A stretch of DNA of 35,687 nt from CAYRYU01 sp964428355. Its GTDB lineage: Bacteria > Muiribacteriota > Ozemobacteria > Ozemobacterales > Ozemobacteraceae. Of this stretch, positions 8,259-15,229 are shown one piece after another (the first letter of the stretch is position 1; each line of letters begins with the position of its first letter). Both the position numbers and the translations under genes were made by a program. The notes under the pieces are model-generated. The model was not told where the DNA came from. It ran no database searches and saw nothing but the letters and a program-made list of their open reading frames with translations. The stretch is from contig CAYRYU010000075.1 of the NCBI GenBank assembly GCA_964428355.1, positions 1 through 35,687 of the forward strand, read 5' to 3'.

Positions 8259-9899
8259 ATGACGGGATTCATCAAGGTCATCGCGCCGATCCTGGCCGGA
8301 TTGGGTCTCTTTTTCGTCGGGGTCAAGTTCCTCGGCCAGAACCTGAAGTCCCTTTCAGGATCACGAGTCAAGAAGCTCATCGCGAGGAACAGCGGGGGGG
8401 TCCTCCGTTCCACGCTTGGAGGGATTCTCGCGGGTTTCCTGACGCAGAGCGGGAGAGCGCTTTACTTCATCCTCGCCAGCCTTGTGGCGGCGGATTTCAT
8501 GTCCGTCTCGACGGCGCTTCCGATACTTTTCTGGGGAAACACGGGGCGGGCCCTTTTCGCCCTGGTGCTGGTCCTCCCCATGAAGGAACTCACGCTCCTT
8601 ATTCTCGGGGCAACCGGCCTGTGCTTTTCGATGGATCTGTTCCCAAAGCGGCGCCAGGAACTTTCGAGCATCTTCTGGGTGGCCCTCTTCCTGTTCGGTC
8701 TGGACCTGATAAAGCAGGGCACCACTGGTTTCCTTCAGGATCCCATGTTCCAGGCCTTTCTTGCGACTCTCAAGGGCCACCACTTCGCATCCTTCCTGCT
8801 CGGAATGCTGGCGACATTCATCTGCCAATCCAACGTCGGGATCACGCTCATCACCATCACCATGACGCAATCCGGAGTCTTCGACCAGTACCAGATGTTC
8901 ATGGTCCTGTACGGCACCCACGCGGGTTCCTGCCTGATCAGCTACTTCCTTTCCCTCCAGTTCAGCGGTACTTCGCGGCAGATCGTGATGGCCCAGGTCA
9001 TGTTCAACCTGCTGGGGTCGGTCCTTTTCGTTGCGCTTTTCTACGTCGAATTGTGGTGGGGGATTCCTCTTGTCAAAGCCTTTTCCGACGGTCTCACCAC
9101 GGACCTCGGACGCCAGGCCGCCTACGTGGCGGTCCTTTTCAACATCCCCCTCGCCCTTATCCTGTCAGTGTTCCACGACCCATTTCTCCGGTTCCTCGAA
9201 AAGCGGTGGCCGCCGACCACGGCTGAAGTTCTCGGGCAGACCGCCTTCATAAGCCAGCATCTGACCGGTCAGCCCGAAACGGCAATCCTGCTGAGCGGCA
9301 AGGAACTTTCACGGGTTGCCAAGAGGCTTCCCACCCTTTTTGAAAGGCTGGTTTCCGGGGCACCCGAAACGAGGGTTGCCGACCTGGAGACGATGCACAA
9401 GGCGAACCACCAGGTCCTGGAAAAGATCCAGAAGTTCCTCGGAGACACCGTCAGGGAAAACGTGAACCCCGAAATCTCCGATTCCCTGGGGAACTTCCAG
9501 GGCATCGTCGACCTTTTCACGACTATCGAACAGCGCATCAGCGAATTCTGCGCGACCTTTTCCAGAAGCTCGCTCCAGGGGGACAACCAGGTTGCCGCCT
9601 TCAGGATCCTCGAGGCGGTTGAGGCGGCAACGATGACCATGGTTTCCTTCGTCGATACGAACAACGACTACGAGCTCGAACTTCTCTTCCAGATTACTTC
9701 GGAAAAGGGGAGCTATCTCGAGGAGGTGAAAAAGGATTACCTTGGCGTTGAGTCCCATCTCAGCATAGAAGAGAGGTTGTTCATGCTCGCACTGAGCTCA
9801 CAACTCGAAAGGATCTTCCTCCCTACGCAGAAACTCGCGGGGCTCTTCTATCACCGCCTTCACGATTCCTCCTCGAACGGCAACAACTCCCGACAGTAA
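8259..9899 (+). CDS. Na+/phosphate cotransporter family protein with PhoU-like tail
   Basis: The product has 546 residues. About the first 310 are strongly hydrophobic, with two Na/Pi-cotransporter-type repeats; the Q-S-G-R and Q-S-N-V-G-I-T segments occupy the places of the QSSS motifs of this family. Residues from ~330 are helical and hydrophilic and resemble PhoU. This domain order is common in bacterial NptA/YjbB-like proteins, which move phosphate with sodium or export it. The altered motifs (Q-S-G-R and Q-S-N-V rather than Q-S-S-S) could mean a different substrate. Start ATG 8259 is the only usable one: an in-frame TGA lies at 8199. It follows nadB by 103 bases, so it may be the last gene of the metK transcript. 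Hairpins lie just after its stop. Confidence 0.88.
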   Translation: MTGFIKVIAPILAGLGLFFVGVKFLGQNLKSLSGSRVKKLIARNSGGVLRSTLGGILAGFLTQSGRALYFILASLVAADFMSVSTALPILFWGNTGRALFALVLVLPMKELTLLILGATGLCFSMDLFPKRRQELSSIFWVALFLFGLDLIKQGTTGFLQDPMFQAFLATLKGHHFASFLLGMLATFICQSNVGITLITITMTQSGVFDQYQMFMVLYGTHAGSCLISYFLSLQFSGTSRQIVMAQVMFNLLGSVLFVALFYVELWWGIPLVKAFSDGLTTDLGRQAAYVAVLFNIPLALILSVFHDPFLRFLEKRWPPTTAEVLGQTAFISQHLTGQPETAILLSGKELSRVAKRLPTLFERLVSGAPETRVADLETMHKANHQVLEKIQKFLGDTVRENVNPEISDSLGNFQGIVDLFTTIEQRISEFCATFSRSSLQGDNQVAAFRILEAVEAATMTMVSFVDTNNDYELELLFQITSEKGSYLEEVKKDYLGVESHLSIEERLFMLALSSQLERIFLPTQKLAGLFYHRLHDSSSNGNNSRQ

Positions 9900-9908
9900 T
9901 GAAGATTC

Positions 9909-9931
9909 GCCGGGGAATGGGCTTCCCCGGC
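9909..9931 (+). terminator. Hairpin after Na/Pi cotransporter gene
   Basis: A perfect 9-base-pair inverted repeat, GCCGGGGAA and TTCCCCGGC, surrounds a five-base loop nine bases after the stop at 9899. No T-run follows, so intrinsic termination is uncertain. Confidence 0.5.
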
Positions 9932-9955
9932 AGCAACCGGAATCGGGAAATGAAA

Positions 9956-9976
9956 ACGGCCCCTCGGGGGGGCCGT
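9956..9976 (-). terminator. Terminator-like hairpin after HAMP gene
   Basis: The arms ACGGCCCC and GGGGCCGT form an 8-base-pair GC-rich stem with a five-base loop. Read on the minus strand it is followed by TTTTC, which suits termination of the convergent gene at 10005-10613. Confidence 0.6.
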
Positions 9977-10004
9977 TCGTCCGGTTTCGGTTTGGAAGAT
10001 CGCG

Positions 10005-10613
10005 TCAGGCGGCGGGGGCTTCCTTGGGCTCCTCGACCACTTCACGCTCGAGAACGAAGGACTTGCAGGCTTTTTCCAGCTGGTCCATGATGTCGACCAG
10101 CTCGTCGATCTTTTCGACCTTGCCGCTGTCACGGAGGCGCCCAACGCTGGTGTTCAGCTTCGAGGAAATCTCGCGAAACATGGTCACCTTGTTCCTCAGC
10201 CCCATGGTCATTTCGTTCATGGCATCGGCGAGGTCCTTGAGCTCATCCTTCGGCCGGAGCCGGATGAAGTTCGTGAGGTCGCCCTCCCCGATGCTGCGGG
10301 AAACCCGTTCCATGCGGTAGACCGGGCCTGCTATCGTATGGGTGACGAATATGCAGATGAATGCGACCACCAGAATGCTTATCAGTTCGGCGATGATGAC
10401 ACCGGGAAGAAGTGCCTGCCCAAGCTGCGTGCTGTCGATGGGGAGCTTCGATTCGACTACCAGCTGGCGTTCGAGCTTCTCGATCGAAAAGCCGTAAACA
10501 AGGGCGCCGACGAAGTTTGCCACGATGATGACGATAAGGATGAAAATCGCGGTCAACCGGCTTTGGAAGCCGGGCTTGATGAAATACCGCTTTCTTCGGC
10601 GTATCTGAGTCAT
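10005..10613 (-). CDS. Inner-membrane HAMP-domain protein
   Basis: The product has 202 residues with a basic N-terminus. Membrane segments lie at ~19-43 and ~70-92, then a HAMP linker at ~93-147 (A-G-P-V-Y-R-M-E-R-V, G-E-G-D-L, D-E-L-K-D-L-A-D-A-M-N-E-M) and a charged, probably coiled-coil tail. It looks like a methyl-accepting chemotaxis or sensor protein that stops after HAMP: there is no signalling, kinase or cyclase domain, and the predicted periplasmic loop is only about 27 residues. It may pass a membrane signal to an unlinked partner by coiled-coil contact (inference). ATG 10613 has GGAGGG 8 bases upstream. It follows the 179-residue secreted-protein gene by 59 bases and is probably cotranscribed. 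A hairpin lies downstream. Confidence 0.85.
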   Translation of the reverse strand: MTQIRRRKRYFIKPGFQSRLTAIFILIVIIVANFVGALVYGFSIEKLERQLVVESKLPIDSTQLGQALLPGVIIAELISILVVAFICIFVTHTIAGPVYRMERVSRSIGEGDLTNFIRLRPKDELKDLADAMNEMTMGLRNKVTMFREISSKLNTSVGRLRDSGKVEKIDELVDIMDQLEKACKSFVLEREVVEEPKEAPAA

Positions 10614-10672
10614 TTAAGGAACCCTCCCGCGTTTCGTTTCATTACACCACCACTTCAGGCCCCCCCCCAGAT

Positions 10673-11212
10673 TCAAGGTTCTGCGCCCTGTTCCATCGGG
10701 GGTGCGATGGTTTCTGTACCAGAAGCAACTTGGTCCAGGTCTTCCTCAAAGGTATCAAGAAATTCGTTTCCCTGCAAGGGAATTTCTGCGGGAAGCGTGG
10801 GATCTTCCGGATCGGCCCATTTGATGCCCGCGGGGTCCTCCCCGGGATCGAGTCCTTCCAAAAGGGAAGACAGTTCCGGAGAGGCCGGATCCGGGTGATC
10901 AATCTCCGTCGCAACCGAAATTGACGGCCTGGACACGACTGATTTGCCCACGAGCAGCTCGATCGCGGAACTGTCGAGGAACTCCTCCCCCGCCTGGGCG
11001 ACGGCCGATTCGGAGGTTTTCTCGGGAACCGTCCCCGCATCCACCCTCGAGCCGACTGCGGTGAGTAGTAGTAGGAGGAGGAGAACCGGAAGCAACCGGC
11101 TAAAGCGCTTCCTGGAGGGTTTTCCCGGGACCCAGGGCGTGGAAGCAATCCCCCGAAAAGCCGTTCGAACCGGAAACCACTTCCCGCCTTGCATACGGAA
11201 ATGAGATGACAT
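10673..11212 (-). CDS. Small secreted or membrane-anchored protein, unknown
   Basis: The product has 179 residues and I do not recognise it. A long basic N-terminal region (1-39) precedes a Leu-rich segment at ~40-53, ending near S-R-V-D-A-G as a possible signal-peptidase site. The remainder is acidic and rich in Pro, Glu and Ser with no visible fold. The long n-region suggests the true start may be downstream. Met7 (ATG 11194) is possible, but neither start has a clear ribosome site and no later ATG/GTG precedes the hydrophobic stretch. It diverges from the export operon and precedes the HAMP gene, with which it may act. Confidence 0.55.
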   Translation of the reverse strand: MSSHFRMQGGKWFPVRTAFRGIASTPWVPGKPSRKRFSRLLPVLLLLLLLTAVGSRVDAGTVPEKTSESAVAQAGEEFLDSSAIELLVGKSVVSRPSISVATEIDHPDPASPELSSLLEGLDPGEDPAGIKWADPEDPTLPAEIPLQGNEFLDTFEEDLDQVASGTETIAPPMEQGAEP

Positions 11213-11217
11213 ATATT
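11189..11217 (+). promoter_or_regulatory. Candidate promoter of the export operon
   Basis: TTGCAT (11189-11194) and TATATT (11212-11217) are spaced by 17 bases and point toward the secreted protein and TolC-type genes. The predicted leader is about 50 bases and contains AAGGAGG. It overlaps the beginning of the divergent gene, so the two may influence each other. Confidence 0.45.
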
Positions 11218-11276
11218 CTACGTCGGTCGAACGGCAGATTTCCTTGATGTTTTTTAAGGAGGCGGCATCCCAACCG

Positions 11277-12101
11277 ATGACCGGAGTGTTCCGAGTTCTT
11301 GCGTTGGCCGCTTTTTTTTGCCTTATCCTGATCTTTGGAACCGATCAGGCTCGTGGGGAGACCGAAACGATGGCCAGAAAGCTCGAGGCGAAACCTTTCC
11401 GCTACCGATTTGCCATGGGAGATCGGTATTCCTACCGTGTTTCCGTCGGAGGCGAGGTCCAGGTCGAAACTCCGGGAGGAATACAGAGAAATCCCATCCA
11501 GATCGAGATGGAAGTAGCTCAGACGGTTCTTTCGATCGAGGGAGGGAAAGCCCGGATCGAAGTGGTCATTTCGTCCGCCAAAACCCTTCAGGATGGTGAG
11601 GAAGCCACCCTTCCCGAGCAGGGGGCAAGGTCGGTCATGTTGATGGATGAGCGGGGTCAGATCGAGTATGTCAGCGGAACCGGGGCCTGGCAAGGGTCCG
11701 AGTTCGCCCAGATGCTCTTCCCCGAGGCCCCCCTTTCGCCGGGCGATTCCTGGACCCAGACCGCACGCAGTTCCCAGGGGGTTCCTGCGGAAACCCGGAC
11801 GCGTTATTCCTTCACTGGATTGACAAAATGGGAAGGCCTGGAATGCGCCCAGTTCGAGTCGAGACTCCAGCTCGAACCCGCCCTGGGCCGGGAAGAGAAG
11901 CCTTTCGCCATCAGCCGCGGCAGGACCCTTTTTGGGCTCGAAGCGGGCCAGGTCGTGATGGCCGGAGCGGACTCGAAATTCACCTTCCGGGTCCCGATCC
12001 CGGGCCAGCCTGAAGCATTCGCCACCTCCGTCACCACCCTCCACACCGAGATGGTTCTCCTCCCCCCCGCACCTTCCGGGAAGGAAAAGCTTGCCCAATG
12101 A
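11277..12101 (+). CDS. Secreted protein of export operon, unknown family
   Basis: The product has 274 residues from ATG 11277. It has a clear signal peptide (V-L-A-L-A-A-F-F-C-L-I-L-I-F-G) ending near Q-A-R-G-E. The mature part looks beta-rich, with repeated strands such as Y-R-F-A-M-G-D-R-Y-S-Y-R-V and V-L-S-I-E-G-G-K-A-R-I-E-V, and a P-G-D-S-W motif as seen in periplasmic proteins of unknown function. Longer starts (TTG 11244, ATG 11247) lack a ribosome site; AAGGAGG at 11256-11262 favours 11277 although 14 bases is a long spacing. The stop overlaps the TolC-type start (ATGA), so the protein is probably made with the exporter and may be a periplasmic accessory. Confidence 0.7.
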   Translation: MTGVFRVLALAAFFCLILIFGTDQARGETETMARKLEAKPFRYRFAMGDRYSYRVSVGGEVQVETPGGIQRNPIQIEMEVAQTVLSIEGGKARIEVVISSAKTLQDGEEATLPEQGARSVMLMDERGQIEYVSGTGAWQGSEFAQMLFPEAPLSPGDSWTQTARSSQGVPAETRTRYSFTGLTKWEGLECAQFESRLQLEPALGREEKPFAISRGRTLFGLEAGQVVMAGADSKFTFRVPIPGQPEAFATSVTTLHTEMVLLPPAPSGKEKLAQ

Positions 12102-13798
12102 AAAAGCCGATTTTTCTAGTGCTTGTCGTTTCCATGATCTCCCTGGTCGGTCCATTTTCCGGCCGGTCAATTGAAGCCGCGGACGAAAAGCCCGCGGAAA
12201 CGACTTTCTCCCCTGAACAGAGCTCCGATCCTGCGCTCCCGCTCCATGAGGGGGAGATAGTCCCCCCGGTGGTTGAAGTTGCAACCCAGGCCACGGAAAT
12301 CGATCCCGCCGCGGCCGCACAGGTTGCGGACGCACAACCTGAAGTTCCCGGCCAGGCCAGCTCACCTCTTTCGGCCGCTTTGGCCCCATCGTTTTTTCCG
12401 GAAGGGACCGCCAGCGGTTCGGCCGGGGCGGAAGAGTTGCTCAAAAGGTTCGCCTCCGACCTGGTCAGGAACAACCGGGCCATCAAAGCCTCGGAGCGGA
12501 ACCTTGAAGCCGGACGCCAACGTTTCCTCAAGTCGAAAACCGTATTCTACCCGACTTTGACGGTAACGGAGGGCCTCGCGAAAACGACCAACCGTTCGTA
12601 CAATGCCGATTCGGGCATCGACGAGGATTACTCCACCAACCGGAAGGGCACCACGGTCGGCCTGAAACAGAGGACCTTCCTGGGCACCGCCGGCGTCGAG
12701 ATGGAGCGTTCCAAAACCGATTACAACAAGATCAACACCTCGTATTTCTCGTCGGTCTACTTCACCCTTCAGAGGGGGCTTCTTCAGCGCGAGGAACGGC
12801 TGATGTCGTTGGAGAAGTCGGTCGACAGGAAGATCTTCCGGGCCGAGCAGATCCAGGCGAGAGCCACCGTCCTGGATACTCTCCTTGAAGGTTTCGACCT
12901 CCTGTTCGAACGTTACAACGCCATGCAGAACCTCCAGTTCAAGCAGAGGAACATCGACTTCTACAAGACCCTGGTGGAGGAGGCCGAGGTAAAACTCGGC
13001 AATGGACTTGGCAGCGAGCTCGACCTCAAGCAGGCCAGGATGCGACTGACCCTGGCCAACACCGATCTCGAGGAGAGCAAGATCACCCTCGGAGAGGTCG
13101 ACCGGAAGCTCGGTCTTGCGCTGGGAAGCGACTCCTGGGATGCCGGTCTGGCGAGTTTCACCCCTGTGGATGTGGCTTCGCTGGTTCCCGGGATCATCGT
13201 CCTCGACCGGCTGATCGAGAAAGGGATGAAGGAACGCCCGGACCTCGCCGCCAAAGCTTTCCAGGTCGAGGCGCAGCGAGATTCGGCAAGGCTCGCGCGT
13301 GAAAAGAATCGTCCCGACGTGAGCACGGTTCTGCGTTGGGGCCGCCAGGGCCGATCGACGGAAGAGAGCATGGCCCGGGACATGCGGGACAAGAGCTGGG
13401 ACGTGACGGTGACCTTTTCCACCCCGCTCGTCGACAAGGCGGAAACCCGCGAATGGAGGGCCGCAAGCAAGGTCCTGGAAGCCCAGCTGATCCAGCTGGA
13501 GCAGGCCCGTCAGGCCGCACGGACGGCGATCACGAACGCGGAGCGCAGGCTGACCTTCAGCCGGCAGAACCTTCTCGACCTCCAGGCTTCCTCGCGGCTC
13601 TCAGGGGAAGTGCTCGAGGGACAGCGACTCAATTTCCAGCTGGGAAAAGTCTCCCTGCTCGACCTGATGCGCTACCAATCAGACTACGAGGAGACATGTC
13701 TCTCGGTTATCAAGGCCCAGGCCACCCTTATCATGAACTGGATGCGGGTTTTGTACGAGACCGGAGACCTCGGAGCCCGTTTCGGGATCGACGGCTGA
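12098..13798 (+). CDS. TolC-family outer membrane efflux protein
   Basis: The product has 566 residues with an N-terminal signal peptide (F-L-V-L-V-V-S-M-I-S-L-V-G) cleaved near S-I-E-A-A. An unusually long Pro/Ala/Glu-rich linker (~30-105) is followed by two outer-membrane-efflux repeats rich in long helices, for example L-G-S-E-L-D-L-K-Q-A-R-M-R-L and L-G-K-V-S-L-L-D-L-M-R-Y-Q-S-D-Y-E-E. TolC-type trimers form a channel through the outer membrane and a periplasmic tunnel that docks with membrane-fusion proteins. The gene overlaps its upstream neighbour by four bases and the first adaptor follows after three, so one exporter is encoded here. The substrate is unknown. Confidence 0.9.
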   Translation: MKKPIFLVLVVSMISLVGPFSGRSIEAADEKPAETTFSPEQSSDPALPLHEGEIVPPVVEVATQATEIDPAAAAQVADAQPEVPGQASSPLSAALAPSFFPEGTASGSAGAEELLKRFASDLVRNNRAIKASERNLEAGRQRFLKSKTVFYPTLTVTEGLAKTTNRSYNADSGIDEDYSTNRKGTTVGLKQRTFLGTAGVEMERSKTDYNKINTSYFSSVYFTLQRGLLQREERLMSLEKSVDRKIFRAEQIQARATVLDTLLEGFDLLFERYNAMQNLQFKQRNIDFYKTLVEEAEVKLGNGLGSELDLKQARMRLTLANTDLEESKITLGEVDRKLGLALGSDSWDAGLASFTPVDVASLVPGIIVLDRLIEKGMKERPDLAAKAFQVEAQRDSARLAREKNRPDVSTVLRWGRQGRSTEESMARDMRDKSWDVTVTFSTPLVDKAETREWRAASKVLEAQLIQLEQARQAARTAITNAERRLTFSRQNLLDLQASSRLSGEVLEGQRLNFQLGKVSLLDLMRYQSDYEETCLSVIKAQATLIMNWMRVLYETGDLGARFGIDG

Positions 13799-13801
13799 TC
13801 C

Positions 13802-15229
13802 ATGACGAAACGGGCTTCCGACCGAAAGGTGTGGGATATCCCGTTGTTTCTTTGCGCACTCTGGCTTTCCATCCTGTCCGGGTGCGCTTCCACGTCCGGA
13901 ACAGCCCCGGCAACGGAGATCCAGCCCTATTTCGATTTCAAGGCAGGCGAGCGAAAGAGCATCGTCGACTTCGTGGGTGTTCTCGAGGCCGCCAGCTCCA
14001 CTCCCATAATGCTCGACGAAGGGGCGTGGGGAATCGTCAAATGGTTGCAGGAGGAAGGCAAAGTCGTTGCCTCTGGCGACCTCATCGTGAAAATCGACAT
14101 GAGCGAATCCGAAGAGGGTCTTCGCTACTCAACCACCTCCCTTCGCCATTCCAGGGATCAAGCCCACGAGCACGAGATCAAGTCCCCTCTCGAACTCCGG
14201 AAGGAAGAGGTCGAGGTCGGAAAGAAGAAGAGCGAGCTCGAGCACAAGATCAACGAACTTGCCCTCCTTCAAAAGGGAGCCCCATGGAACGAGCGGGCAA
14301 GGATGGAAACCGACGTCGAAAAGGCCAAAATCGAGCTTTACCATGCCAAGAAGATGCTCGAGTTCCAGCGGAACGTTTCCGAAAGGGGTTTCGACAACCC
14401 CTTCTCCCTTCGAAAGCAGGAGATCGAACTGAAATCGAAGGAGATCGAGCAGGATTACTCCTTCCGGTCCCTGGAGAAGATCCGCTCCGGTCCGTTTCCG
14501 GAGGAGGTCGCGAAGGCGCGGTTCGAGGTTGAAGTGGCTTCCGGCGAGGCTTGGCTGGCCGCCAACCAGTTTCTCAGCGCATCGGTTTCCCAGGGGCTCG
14601 AGACGAAGAGTTACGAGTTCCAGGTCGAGCTCAACTCCTCCGAGCTCCGGAGGTGTGAGGAACGCCTCAAGCAAAGGGTTATCAACGCCCCTTCGCCGGG
14701 CCTGGTGATCTATCCGCTACTTTGGGGGTCCGAGAAGGTGGCCCCCGGAGCCGAGGTCTGGCAGGGTTTGACGTTTCTCAAGATCGTCGGGACTGAGACC
14801 TTCCAACTCGACGCCGCGGTCGACGAGACGGTTTCCTCCCTAATCAAACCTGGGATCCCGATGGATGTCGAGTTCGATTCATTCCCGGGAAAAATCTGTC
14901 GGGGAAAGATCTCCTTCGTCGGGAAGTCCCCTCGCCGGATCCGGGGCCGGCGCGGAAGCGAGTTCAAGAAGTTCCCGATCCAGGTCTCGGTCGACGTGGG
15001 ATCTCTTCCCGTAAAACTGGGGATCAAGGCACGGGCCAGGGGTATCGTGGGGAGCGGGACGGGGGTCTTCCTCCCCCGGGAAGCCGTCCAGGGATCGGAA
15101 GCGAGTCCTACGGTGACCATCAAAACCCTTTTCGGAAGCGAAAAAAGAGACGCCGTGGTGGAGCCTTTCGACGCTGACTTCCTGCTCTGGAAGAACCCTC
15201 CCGCGAGCGAGGGAACGGTATTGTACTGA
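13802..15229 (+). CDS. Lipoprotein membrane-fusion (HlyD/RND-type) adaptor
   Basis: The product has 475 residues. The signal ends in a lipobox L-S-G-C with Cys28 as the lipidation site. A biotinyl-lipoyl-like half follows (E-E-G-K-V-V-A-S-G-D-L-I-V-K-I-D, ~85-99), then a long alpha-helical hairpin (~125-290) full of Glu/Lys heptads, the second lipoyl half (N-A-P-S-P-G-L-V-I-Y) and a beta-barrel-like C-terminal part. Adaptors of this family link an inner-membrane transporter to a TolC channel. It begins three bases after the TolC-type gene and its stop overlaps the start of the second adaptor by one base (TGATG). Two distinct lipoprotein adaptors in one operon is unusual. Confidence 0.85.
   Translation: MTKRASDRKVWDIPLFLCALWLSILSGCASTSGTAPATEIQPYFDFKAGERKSIVDFVGVLEAASSTPIMLDEGAWGIVKWLQEEGKVVASGDLIVKIDMSESEEGLRYSTTSLRHSRDQAHEHEIKSPLELRKEEVEVGKKKSELEHKINELALLQKGAPWNERARMETDVEKAKIELYHAKKMLEFQRNVSERGFDNPFSLRKQEIELKSKEIEQDYSFRSLEKIRSGPFPEEVAKARFEVEVASGEAWLAANQFLSASVSQGLETKSYEFQVELNSSELRRCEERLKQRVINAPSPGLVIYPLLWGSEKVAPGAEVWQGLTFLKIVGTETFQLDAAVDETVSSLIKPGIPMDVEFDSFPGKICRGKISFVGKSPRRIRGRRGSEFKKFPIQVSVDVGSLPVKLGIKARARGIVGSGTGVFLPREAVQGSEASPTVTIKTLFGSEKRDAVVEPFDADFLLWKNPPASEGTVLY

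Noticed and set aside
8161..8262. 33-codon ORF overlapping the cotransporter start (ATGA)
   Set aside because: No ribosome site, no recognisable peptide feature; overlap by chance is likely, though a coupling leader cannot be excluded.
7016..8413. 465-codon open frame antisense to nadB
   Set aside because: It shadows nadB and the start of the cotransporter gene, with no ribosome site or domain.
13336..14532. 398-codon frame overlapping the TolC-type and adaptor genes
   Set aside because: Out of frame with both supported genes and compositionally a shadow (Arg/Gly/Pro rich).
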